From assembly GCF_002760665.1 (NCBI RefSeq), contig NZ_PDOB01000021.1:1-64000 (forward strand): DNA of 64,000 nt, given 5' to 3'. Source of the stretch: Massilia psychrophila. GTDB lineage: Bacteria > Pseudomonadota > Gammaproteobacteria > Burkholderiales > Burkholderiaceae_D. Shown one piece after another: positions 41,550 through 49,789 of the stretch. The position numbers were made by a program, and so were the translations under genes. Position 1 is the first letter of the stretch; every line of letters begins with the position of its first letter. The notes beneath the pieces are model-generated. The model was not told where the DNA came from. It did no database searches and worked only from the letters and a program-made list of their open reading frames with translations.

Positions 41550-43154
41550 GTGCATTCAATGAACTGCTTTGCAGCATCGATCCTGCTCGCTTTTTGCGTC
41601 AGTAGTGGCGTCGCCGCCAGCGCGCCGGCGCCCGCTTTCAACCTGGAAGCCGACGTCGCGCGCGTGATGAAAACGTTCGAGGTGCCCGGCATCGCGATTG
41701 CCGTCGTCAAGGACGGCAAGGTGATCGCCGCACGCGGCTTCGGCGTGCGTAAGCTCGGCGACCCGGCGCCGGTCGACGGCAAGACCCTGTTTGAAATCGC
41801 CTCCAACTCGAAGGGTTTTACCGCCGCCGCGCTGGCGATGCTGGTCGACGAGGGCAAGCTGGCATGGGACGACCCGGTCACCAAGCACCTGCCGGACTTT
41901 CAGATGTACGACGCCTACGTCACCCACGCAATGACGGTGCGCGACCTGCTGACCCACCGCAGTGGCCTGGGGCTGGGCGCGGGCGACCTGCTGTGGTGGC
42001 CAACCACCAGTTTCAGCACCGACGAAATCATCGAGAAGCTGCGCTACATCCGTCCCGCCACCAGCTTTCGCGGCAGCTACGCCTACGACAACCTGCTGTA
42101 CATCGTGGCCGGCAAGATCATCGCCCGCAAGTCCGGCAAGTCGTGGGGTGAGACGGTGCGCGAGCGCATCTTGAAACCGGTTGGCATGACGACCACGACG
42201 ACCAGCCTGCTGGAAAACGAAGGCAACCCGAACGTCGCCCATTCGCACAGCAAGATCGACCACAAGATCGCCGTCGTCAAGGCGGTGCCGGCGGCGAACG
42301 CCGTCGGTGCGGTCGGCATCAACACCAATGCCGAAGACATCGCGCGCTGGATGACGGTGCTGCTGAATGGTGGCGAGCTCGAAGGGAGCAAGCTCGCCGG
42401 CGCCGGCAACGAGACCCGCCTGTTCAGCGCCGCCCAAGGCCGCGAAATGTGGACCGCCCAAACGCCGATCAAGATCAGTGAGCCGAAGCCGGCGCTGGCC
42501 GCCACCCGGCCGAATTTCTTCGCCTACGGCCTCGGCTTTCAACTGCGCGACTACAAGGGCATGAAGCTGGCAATGCACGGCGGCGCGTTGCAGGGGTTTT
42601 ATTCGCGCGTGGTGATGGTGCCGGAAGCGAAGCTCGGTATTGCCATTTTTACCAACGCCGAAAGCGGCGGCGCGTTGACGGCGCTGCAGTACCGCCTGCT
42701 CGACCAGTACCTCGGCGCCGCGCCGAGCGACTGGGTCAGCTTGATCGGCGACGCCGAGCACGAAGCGCACGCCAAGGAACTGGCGCGCATCAAGAACGCG
42801 GCTACCACGCGCGCAATCAGGTCGCAGCCATCGCTGGCGCTGGCCGCCTACAATGGCCAGTACCAGGACGCCTGGTACGGATTGGCCACCATCGAGACGG
42901 TCGGCGCCAAGCAGGTGATGCGCTTTACCAGGACGCCCGACCTGACGGGCGAACTCGAACACTTCCAGCACGACACCTTTATCGTGCGCTGGAAAGAGCG
43001 CAATTTTAATGCCGACGCTTACGTGACGTTCTCGCTGAACCCGGACGGCAGCATCGAACGGATGAAGATGGCACCGGTCTCCACCGAGACCGACTTCAGC
43101 TACGATTTTGCCGACCTGACGTTTACGCCGGTGAAGGCGGCCAAGCCGCAGTGA
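41550..43154 (+). CDS. Beta-lactamase-related serine hydrolase (S12-like)
   Basis: 534 residues with a signal peptide (cleavage near GVAASAP). The serine beta-lactamase/D-Ala-D-Ala peptidase fold shows S85-N-S-K88 (SxxK), Y179-D-N181 (YxN) and H343-G-G (KTG-box equivalent). A C-terminal beta-rich domain of the DUF3471 type covers about residues 410-530. Such proteins are esterases, D-aminopeptidases or related hydrolases; antibiotic resistance should not be assumed. The GTG at 41550 is chosen because AGGA lies six bases upstream; an ATG three codons later is possible. Confidence 0.88.
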   Translation: MHSMNCFAASILLAFCVSSGVAASAPAPAFNLEADVARVMKTFEVPGIAIAVVKDGKVIAARGFGVRKLGDPAPVDGKTLFEIASNSKGFTAAALAMLVDEGKLAWDDPVTKHLPDFQMYDAYVTHAMTVRDLLTHRSGLGLGAGDLLWWPTTSFSTDEIIEKLRYIRPATSFRGSYAYDNLLYIVAGKIIARKSGKSWGETVRERILKPVGMTTTTTSLLENEGNPNVAHSHSKIDHKIAVVKAVPAANAVGAVGINTNAEDIARWMTVLLNGGELEGSKLAGAGNETRLFSAAQGREMWTAQTPIKISEPKPALAATRPNFFAYGLGFQLRDYKGMKLAMHGGALQGFYSRVVMVPEAKLGIAIFTNAESGGALTALQYRLLDQYLGAAPSDWVSLIGDAEHEAHAKELARIKNAATTRAIRSQPSLALAAYNGQYQDAWYGLATIETVGAKQVMRFTRTPDLTGELEHFQHDTFIVRWKERNFNADAYVTFSLNPDGSIERMKMAPVSTETDFSYDFADLTFTPVKAAKPQ

Positions 43155-43172
43155 GGTCTATTGCAGCGGCGG

Positions 43173-43619
43173 CTATTTTTCGCCGATGGGCACGCAGCGC
43201 GCGTCGAGCGCGATGCGTTTCCCGCCGAGCTGCAACGCGCGCGGGCCGATCGTCAGACGGCCTGAAAATGCCATGCTTTTCCAGCGCACCGAACAGGTAT
43301 TCAGGTCCACCAGGGTCAGCGTGCGCCGGCTGCCGGAGTAGCTCGGCACGTACAGCAGCTTGCCCTGCGCCAGCAACAGCGGCGGCTCGATGATACCCAG
43401 GTCGAACGTGCAAGCGCCGGCCACCAGCGGCCCCTGCCACGCTGCCGGACTGGCCGCATTGTCGGCATCCCCCAGTTGCACCACGGCGGCCTCCACACGC
43501 ACCTCGCTGCCATGGGGCGTCAGCGTTTGCAAAGTGCATTCCGCCCGTGCCGCCATGCTTGCCAACAGGACAGCGGCGAAGGCCGGCCATTGGTACGGCA
43601 TGCAGGCCATCGTCTTCAT
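43173..43619 (-). CDS. Small secreted hypothetical protein
   Basis: 148 residues, not assigned to a family. A signal peptide with cleavage near MAARAECT is clear. The mature part is about 120 residues, mostly beta-like, with four cysteines (in AECTL, GACTF, NTCSV and ARCVP) that could form two disulfides in the periplasm. It converges on the serine hydrolase gene, with 18 bp between the two stop codons. It stands alone in its operon. Confidence 0.6.
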   Translation of the reverse strand: MKTMACMPYQWPAFAAVLLASMAARAECTLQTLTPHGSEVRVEAAVVQLGDADNAASPAAWQGPLVAGACTFDLGIIEPPLLLAQGKLLYVPSYSGSRRTLTLVDLNTCSVRWKSMAFSGRLTIGPRALQLGGKRIALDARCVPIGEK

Positions 43620-43738
43620 GGCTTTGAGGAAAAGTAGTGAACCAAGGGCAGGTCCGTTTTATTCCAGCGCCAGTAAGGCATCGCCAGTTTCCTTTATCGC
43701 TCAGGTAGAAAGAGATATCGCGCAGGCCGCTCAGTCGA

Positions 43739-45265
43739 TCACTTTGCCGACTTGCCGTTCCACACATCCATCATTTCCTGCGAGCCTTGCTGGCGGATGC
43801 CGTTATCGGCCAGCACCGCTTCGGTCGACTCGAGCATGGCCTTGCGCGGCAACACCATCGTTTCGCCGGCGCGCTGGTCGAAGTGGATCACCACCAGGTC
43901 GTCCTTCAGGTCGCGCAGCAGCGTCACCAGGTGGCGCAGGCTGCGCACCGGCACCTCGTTGATCGAATACACCACCGCGGCAACGCGGTTGCCGTAGCCG
44001 GTCACCAGCTTGTTCGGAAAGAAGGGTGACGTCACCACCACCAGTTCTTCACGCTGTGCGTCGGGCTGCTCGCCGCGGCGCGTCATCAGGGGACTGGCAT
44101 TGTAGGCCAGTGCCTGCATGATGGCCGGGTTGGTGGCCATCCCGGACATGAACTCGGGGCTGGCGCGCGAAAACACGATCGGGCCGTAGATGAAGTAGGG
44201 CGGGTAGCCGCCGGCCAGGTCGGGGATCAGCATCTTGCGCCCGCTGCCGACCGGCAGCTGGATCGCCATTGGCTTGCCCCCGCGCACGATCGTCAGCGCC
44301 AGTTTGCCGCCTTGCGCCAGTTGCTGCACGCGGTACTGGAAGCGCACCCGCAGGCTGCCCAGTTTGACCATGCCCTGGTTGTCGATCGGGTAGTCGCCGA
44401 TGCGGGTGATGACGTCGAATTCCTTGAGCGGATAGGCCGCCTCGCTACGGTACGGGTGCTGCACCACCACGCCTTCGACCGACTTGTCGAGCTTGAGGAA
44501 TTCGCGCAGGGCCGGGTTTTCGAGCGTCTGGACATCGTCGTACATCGCCGGCTTGCCGTCGTAGCGGCCGTCGGCGACGTCCTTGAGAAATAAATCGACT
44601 TCCTCGTTGGGGATGATGTAGCCGATGTTCTGCGCATTGGCCGCGCCGGCGAATGCCAGGCCCACCATCTTGTCGCCGGCGATCACCGGCCCGCCGCTGT
44701 TGCCGGGGTTGATCGCCGCGTCGACCTGGATCCGCAGGCCGGAGCTGGCGAAGGCGTACGGAACGAACTCGATGCGCGAGACGATGCCCTTGGTGATCGA
44801 CAGCGAATTGCCGCCGGTCGGGTAGCCGTAGGCCATCACCGCCTCGCGCACGTCCGGCAGCAGGCTGGCGCGCGCCACCGGCGGATGGGTGTCGAAGAAC
44901 GACTCGTCGTCGAGCTTGAGGATGGCGAGGTCGATCCCGCGTCCCACCGCCACCACCGTCGCCGACAGCTTGTCGCCGGACTGGCTGCCCTGAATCTGCA
45001 CCTGGCTGGCGTAGCCGACCACGTGGGCGTTGGTCAGTATCCGCCTGCCTTCGATGACCACGCCCGACCCGGTGACATCCTGCGGCGCGGCCTTGCTCCA
45101 CGGCTTGGTCGGGTCGGGTCCGCGTAAAGTGCTGAAGATCTTGACGACGGCCGCTTCAATGTTCGGCGCGATTGCCGCGGCGGCGGCAGGGACGACGTCC
45201 CGGGCTTGGGCGGCAACAGCGGCGGTGGCAAGGACAATGACGGCGGTGAAGCGCAACATGGGCAT
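43739..45265 (-). CDS. Periplasmic HtrA-like serine protease (S1C)
   Basis: 508 residues with a signal peptide ending near AAQARDV. The trypsin-like domain has the full triad: His81 in LTNAHVVG, Asp112 in RGIDLAILKL and Ser190 in NPGNSGGPV. The remainder (about residues 240-500) holds a PDZ-like stretch (FDVITRIGDYPIDNQGMV) and a long C-terminal domain resembling that of plant-type Deg proteases more than that of DegP. The ATG at 45265 is chosen because it gives a signal peptide; an upstream frame to 45352 is cysteine- and arginine-rich and unlikely to be translated. Confidence 0.9.
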   Translation of the reverse strand: MPMLRFTAVIVLATAAVAAQARDVVPAAAAAIAPNIEAAVVKIFSTLRGPDPTKPWSKAAPQDVTGSGVVIEGRRILTNAHVVGYASQVQIQGSQSGDKLSATVVAVGRGIDLAILKLDDESFFDTHPPVARASLLPDVREAVMAYGYPTGGNSLSITKGIVSRIEFVPYAFASSGLRIQVDAAINPGNSGGPVIAGDKMVGLAFAGAANAQNIGYIIPNEEVDLFLKDVADGRYDGKPAMYDDVQTLENPALREFLKLDKSVEGVVVQHPYRSEAAYPLKEFDVITRIGDYPIDNQGMVKLGSLRVRFQYRVQQLAQGGKLALTIVRGGKPMAIQLPVGSGRKMLIPDLAGGYPPYFIYGPIVFSRASPEFMSGMATNPAIMQALAYNASPLMTRRGEQPDAQREELVVVTSPFFPNKLVTGYGNRVAAVVYSINEVPVRSLRHLVTLLRDLKDDLVVIHFDQRAGETMVLPRKAMLESTEAVLADNGIRQQGSQEMMDVWNGKSAK

Positions 45266-45358
45266 GATTTTTTTCAAGTTAAGGCCGCACGAACGGCAAG
45301 CGGTGATGCAATATACACGCAGGCAGCAGCGGCGAAGTGCACGGAGAATCACAACGGC

Positions 45359-47098
45359 TCAGGCAGTATCCTTGGCGCGCGCTCCGACCACCTGGTTTCG
45401 GCCCCGCTCCTTGGCGCGCACCATCGCCTGGTCGGCCATGCGCAGCATCGCAGCAAAGCTCCATGTATCGTCCGGCACCACCGACACCACGCCGATGCTG
45501 GCGGTGACGCGCCCGAGCGGCGAACGCGCGTGCACCAGGCGCAGCGCTTCGAGCGCGGCGCGGATCGCCTCGCCCAGCGCCAGCGCGCCGGCGCTGTCGG
45601 TGTCGAACGCGATCAGCACGAACTGTGCGCCGCCAGAGCGGGCCGCCAGGTCGCTGGCGCGCCGCGCGTGCGACTGCAGCAGGGCGCCGATGCGGCGCAA
45701 GCAGTCGTCGCCTTGGCGGTGACCGTAGGCTTCGTTGTAGTGCCTGAAAAAGTCGACGTCGAGCATCAACAGCGCTACCGGCACGCCGGCGCGCGCGGCG
45801 TGCGCAAGTTCGCCCGCCAGCACCTCGTCGAAGCGGCGCCGGTTGGCGATGCCGGTCAGGTCGTCGGTCACGCTGCGCGCAGCCAGCCTGGCCTTGACTG
45901 CCGCCAGCTCGCCGCTGCCCTCGCCGACGCGCCGCTCGAGCCGCAGCTGGTGCTGTTCGATTCTGCCGGCCATGTCGTTGAACTGGCGCGCCAGCGCGGT
46001 CAGTTCGTCGTTGCCGTCAAGCGTCACGCCGCTGGCATCGTTGCCGCCCCCACTGCCGCTGCCAATTCCGCGCATCGCCTGCGCCAGCGACGCCAGCGGC
46101 GTTGTGATCGAGCGCGCCAGGATCAGGGCGAGCGCGATCGAAACCAGCAGGGCGGCCATGCCGATCAGTACGTTCTTGTCGCGCACCGACTGCGCCTCGG
46201 TGGCCAGCTGGCTGGCCGGGATGACGCCGACCACGAACCAGCTGGTGTCAAGCACCTGCGCATAGGCCAGCAGATGCTGGCCTTGCCGGGCGTCGCTGTA
46301 GCCGGCCAGGCCGCTGCGCTGACGGCTGCGCCGCAGTTCAGCCGTCAGCGCGGCGGCCGGCGCGGCGCCGCCGCTGCGTTCAGCCGGGTCGATGACGACC
46401 TTGCCAGCGTCGGCGTCGAGCACGAACACGGCGCTGCCGCCGCCGAGGTTGACGTCGTCGAAAGTCGCGGCGAAATGGCTCGGGCGTACGCCGAGGAACA
46501 GGCTGCCGACCAGCTGGTTGGCGGGCTTGTTGTAAATTGCCCGCAGCAGCACCATGCTTTTCTGGCCGGCGGCGTTGTCGTAGGTGCCCCAGTACGGCCG
46601 CCCGAAATGGTTCGGCGCGCGCCGGGCGAACTGCGCCACGCCATCGCCGAGGGTGGCGAAGACCTGGGCGTCGATGATCCGGCTGTCGCGGTCGAGCAGG
46701 TATTTCTGGTTGAGGAAGTCGAACGAGCCGTAGCGCTCGAGCAGCGCGCGCGGCAGTGCCAGGCGCGAGGCCGCGCGCTTCGCCTCGTCGGTGCCGGCGT
46801 AATCGCCTAGAAAGTCCTGGATCCGGTCCGACAGCACCAGAACTTCGCTGTCCGACTCCAGCCTGGCCATCTCGAGTCCGATGTTTTTCGCCACCAGTTT
46901 GACCACTTCGGTCGCCAGCGCGCCGCTGCGCTGGCGAACCGCGGCGGTCGATTCGGCGTAGCCGATGAGGCTTGACGTGGCCAGCGGCAGCAGCGCCAGC
47001 AGCAGCAGCGCGCCGGCCAGCCGGTGGCGCAGCGCGACGTTTCGTAACGCAGTGTTGCGCAGCAGGTGCAGTGACAGGTAGTCGGCGAGTCGGTTCAT
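45359..47098 (-). CDS. Membrane Cache-HAMP-GGDEF protein with a degenerate signature
   Basis: 579 residues. One membrane helix lies near residues 27-47, then an extracytoplasmic Cache-like sensor domain (about 50-300, with RPYWGTYDNAAGQKSMVLL), a second helix (about 312-332) and HAMP (SITTPLASLAQAMRGI). A C-terminal GGDEF domain starts with TDDLTGIANRRRFDEVL. The first metal aspartate region is kept (MLDVDFFRHYNEAYGHRQGD), but the signature loop at residues 489-493 is GGAQF instead of GGDEF/GGEEF. Diguanylate cyclase activity is therefore doubtful; it may bind GTP or act as a partner. It follows a sugar-type binding lipoprotein gene by 49 bp on the same strand. Confidence 0.9.
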   Translation of the reverse strand: MNRLADYLSLHLLRNTALRNVALRHRLAGALLLLALLPLATSSLIGYAESTAAVRQRSGALATEVVKLVAKNIGLEMARLESDSEVLVLSDRIQDFLGDYAGTDEAKRAASRLALPRALLERYGSFDFLNQKYLLDRDSRIIDAQVFATLGDGVAQFARRAPNHFGRPYWGTYDNAAGQKSMVLLRAIYNKPANQLVGSLFLGVRPSHFAATFDDVNLGGGSAVFVLDADAGKVVIDPAERSGGAAPAAALTAELRRSRQRSGLAGYSDARQGQHLLAYAQVLDTSWFVVGVIPASQLATEAQSVRDKNVLIGMAALLVSIALALILARSITTPLASLAQAMRGIGSGSGGGNDASGVTLDGNDELTALARQFNDMAGRIEQHQLRLERRVGEGSGELAAVKARLAARSVTDDLTGIANRRRFDEVLAGELAHAARAGVPVALLMLDVDFFRHYNEAYGHRQGDDCLRRIGALLQSHARRASDLAARSGGAQFVLIAFDTDSAGALALGEAIRAALEALRLVHARSPLGRVTASIGVVSVVPDDTWSFAAMLRMADQAMVRAKERGRNQVVGARAKDTA

Positions 47099-47147
47099 GC
47101 GCGCTTGTGGCCGTTGTAGGGTTGTATCGGGAGTGCTATCTGGCGTT

Positions 47148-48455
47148 CTATCGATGGTTCTTCTTCGCTTCGTCGCGGATCGAGCTCTCTAATCGGTGCG
47201 CGGCCTGCTGCGGGGTGACTTTGCCGAACAGGACATCCTGCATCAACGGGTGCAGCATGTCGATGGTGTTTGCCGGCAGCATCGAGTAATACGGGCTGCC
47301 GGTGACCGGCGCGCGGTTGGCGGCGTCGAGGTAGGCGACGATCTGCGGGTCGCCCGCCGGCGCGCCGCTCGCCTGCACGAACGGCGCGATGTTCTGGCGC
47401 CGCTCCTGCTGGATCAAAAAGCCCTGGCCCATGATGAATTCGAGGAAGCGGATCGCCGCCTCCTTGTTCGGCGTTTCGCACACCGCGAAGCCGGTTTCGC
47501 TGCCGATCACCGGCACTGCCGCCGCGTTGGTGTCGTTCCACGGAGGGACGAACAGGCCGGTCTCGAAGCCCTGGCCGTGCATCATCCGGCCAGCCGCCCA
47601 CGTGCCCTGGAAGGCCATTGCCGCTTTGCCTTCGGTGAACAAGTTGATGCCCTCGTCGTAGCCGGTACTCATGAAGCCCGGCTGCGCGTAGCCGCGCTGC
47701 GCCACCAGCTTTATCTTGGCGAAGATGTCGGCGCCGGCGGCGTTCGACAGGTTCAAGGTGCCGGCGGCGATGCGCGCCTTCCAGTCGGGCGTGCGCGGCA
47801 CCACGTTGTTGGCGAAGCCGAAGCTGAACGGGCCGTTGCCGAGGACGTTGGGAAAGCCGCCGTTCCACACGATCGGCGTGAAGCCGGCTTTTTTCAGGCG
47901 TTCGCAAACGTCGAGGAACTGGCTGAAATTGGTCGGCAGGCGCTCGATGCCGGCTTTGGCAAACATGGTTTTGTTGTAGTACATGACCGTGGCGGCAACC
48001 CCGCCGGCGATGCCGAAGCGCTTGCCGTCCTGCGTGATCCAATCGGCTTTGAGGCTCGGCAGCAGTTTGGCCCAGGCGGCGCTGTGGCCGACGTCGGCCA
48101 GCACGCCGCGCTCGGCCAGCGCCGCCGCGTACGGATTCGGGTTGACCGACATCAGGTCGGGCAGCTTGCGCGAGGCAAGCTTCGGCCGGATGTTTTCCTC
48201 GACCGAATTGCCGATCATGAACTGCACGTCGACCTTGATGTCCGGGTTCAGGCGGGTGAAGGCGGCCGCCACCTTGTCCATTTCGTCGGGCCAGTCGGGC
48301 GCCCAGATCAGCGCGGTGATGGTGGTCAGCGGCATGGCCGGCGCCGCTGCTGCAGGGGCGGCGCTGCTGTTGTCGCGCTGGCAGGCCGCCAGCACCAGCA
48401 AAAACGCGGCCATCAACAACCAGTGGGCGCCGCGGACGAATCGAAACTTACCCAC
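47148..48455 (-). CDS. Extracellular sugar-type ABC substrate-binding lipoprotein (orphan)
   Basis: 435 residues. The GTG at 48455 is chosen because AAGGA lies six bases upstream and the product then has a lipoprotein signal peptide ending in LLVLAAC with the acylated Cys25; a TTG 14 codons earlier is less likely. The mature protein has the family-1 solute-binding fold (FTRLNPDIKVDVQFMIGNSV and MAFQGTWAAGRMM), which usually binds sugars or oligosaccharides. No permease or ATPase gene is adjacent. The next gene encodes the Cache-GGDEF sensor, so the protein may deliver its ligand to that receptor. Confidence 0.9.
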   Translation of the reverse strand: MGKFRFVRGAHWLLMAAFLLVLAACQRDNSSAAPAAAAPAMPLTTITALIWAPDWPDEMDKVAAAFTRLNPDIKVDVQFMIGNSVEENIRPKLASRKLPDLMSVNPNPYAAALAERGVLADVGHSAAWAKLLPSLKADWITQDGKRFGIAGGVAATVMYYNKTMFAKAGIERLPTNFSQFLDVCERLKKAGFTPIVWNGGFPNVLGNGPFSFGFANNVVPRTPDWKARIAAGTLNLSNAAGADIFAKIKLVAQRGYAQPGFMSTGYDEGINLFTEGKAAMAFQGTWAAGRMMHGQGFETGLFVPPWNDTNAAAVPVIGSETGFAVCETPNKEAAIRFLEFIMGQGFLIQQERRQNIAPFVQASGAPAGDPQIVAYLDAANRAPVTGSPYYSMLPANTIDMLHPLMQDVLFGKVTPQQAAHRLESSIRDEAKKNHR

Positions 48456-48541
48456 AAAAAGTCCTTGTTGCTTGATTGCAAAATTTTGAATCGACAAGAT
48501 ACCACCAAATGTTTATTCTTTTAATAAATAAATTGAGAAAA

Positions 48542-48583
48542 AAACACGGGTTAATGCGGGTGTGCAGCACTGTTGCACACCCG
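48542..48583 (-). terminator. Likely terminator of the methyltransferase-like gene
   Basis: A perfect 10-bp stem (CGGGTGTGCA/TGCACACCCG, 48557-48583) with a 7-nt loop. On the minus strand it is followed after about 12 bases by a run of seven T. The gap to the T run is longer than usual. Confidence 0.5.
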
Positions 48584-48633
48584 TCAAGATTTCCTCGCGG
48601 TTGACCCCGCGGTCGATTGCGGATAGTCCGCGG

Positions 48634-49434
48634 TTACGGCTTGACGAACTTGAGCGTCATGCGGTCGCTTTCACCAATTGCCAGGTAGGCGTTGCGGTCG
48701 CCTTCCTTGTCGGCCAGCACCGGCGGCAGCGACCAGACGCCGCTCTTGTGGTTCGCCTTGTCTTTCGGGTTGGCGTTGATCTCGGATTTGGCGGCCAGCT
48801 TGAAGCCGGCCGATTCGACCATCTTGATGACGTAGGCCTCGTGCACGTAGCCGCTCGACGCCTTGGCATCCTGCTTCATCGACGCCGGCAGCCGATGGTC
48901 GACGACGCCGAACACGCCACCCGGTTTCAGCACCGTGTAGACATTTTTTAACAAGGCCTGCAACTTGTCGTCGCCCATGCCGACCCAGTTATGAACATAG
49001 CGGAACGTCAGCACCATGTCGGCGCTGTTGGCCGGTGCGATCGCGTACGTCAAAGGCGGTTCGAACACGCCGATGCGCACCTTGTCGAACGCCGCCGCGT
49101 TCGCGTTGAGCTTCTGCATGAACATCGTGGCAGAGCGGTTCTCCGGCTTGATCGTCGCGCCGGCGGCGATCAGCAAGCCCTTGTCGCGCAGATACGGCGC
49201 CAAAATCTCGGTGTACCAGCCGGCGCCGGGTGACAGCTCGACCACGGTCATGGTCGGCGCGATGCCGAAGAACGTCAGCGTCTCGTACGGATGACGGGCG
49301 ACGTCGCGGGCGACGTTGGCGGTCGAACGGTGGCTGGCGGACATTGCTGCCTTCAGGGCGTCGTCTGCCTGCGCGGCGCAGGTCACGCCGGCGAGTCCAG
49401 CGGCCAGCAGGGAGGCCAGGATCAATCGTTTCAT
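48634..49434 (-). CDS. Methyltransferase-fold protein with a signal peptide
   Basis: 266 residues. The first 23 (MKRLILASLLAAGLAGVTC, then AAQA) form a clear Sec signal peptide. The rest is a class I SAM-dependent methyltransferase fold: motif I VVELSPGAGWYTE at about residues 64-76 and a motif near VLKPGGVFGVVDHR at about 168-181. S-adenosylmethionine is normally cytoplasmic, so an exported member is puzzling; family members of this kind are annotated only by fold. GGAGA precedes the ATG. It stands divergent from the TldD operon. Confidence 0.85.
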   Translation of the reverse strand: MKRLILASLLAAGLAGVTCAAQADDALKAAMSASHRSTANVARDVARHPYETLTFFGIAPTMTVVELSPGAGWYTEILAPYLRDKGLLIAAGATIKPENRSATMFMQKLNANAAAFDKVRIGVFEPPLTYAIAPANSADMVLTFRYVHNWVGMGDDKLQALLKNVYTVLKPGGVFGVVDHRLPASMKQDAKASSGYVHEAYVIKMVESAGFKLAAKSEINANPKDKANHKSGVWSLPPVLADKEGDRNAYLAIGESDRMTLKFVKP

Positions 49435-49789
49435 GGTTGAGTCTCCATTGGTGGAATTTTTATCGGCTAATCAAAAAGTGCTGCAAATAAAATATTGAAC
49501 AGTTGCCGCAGAGGCGATCATCGATCAAGCTTGCGCGCCGGTCAAGCAGTCGTTTGCGCGCTGACCGCCACGCACCGGCACTTTCGGCATCGACGATGTC
49601 GGCAACGCATAAAATTTTCTTTTCAGACTGTTTCATAAATGTTAGTGTTCGGAAAGTTAATGTGCAGCAGATAACTGAGCAATGTCGTCTGCCGGGCATC
49701 TTAAATTGACCCGATTCAGCTTGCGCCGCAACAGCGTAGCCGCCATCGCACGGCCACGCTGCCCCGTCAGTAATTTGTCAGGAGATACC
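49435..49789. other. Divergent intergenic region before the TldD operon
   Basis: The 355 bp between the methyltransferase-like gene and tldD1 hold no convincing gene. The right third is AT-rich (49605-49680) and is the likely place of the operon promoter, though no well-spaced -35/-10 pair stands out. A small inverted repeat, CGGTCA/TGACCG, lies at about 49547-49570. An open frame running upstream from 49790 lacks a ribosome binding site. Confidence 0.4.

Noticed and set aside
41550-43154. Antibiotic-resistance beta-lactamase
   Set aside because: SxxK and YxN motifs are shared with esterases and peptidases of the same fold. The C-terminal DUF3471-like domain and the peptidase neighbour argue for another hydrolase role.
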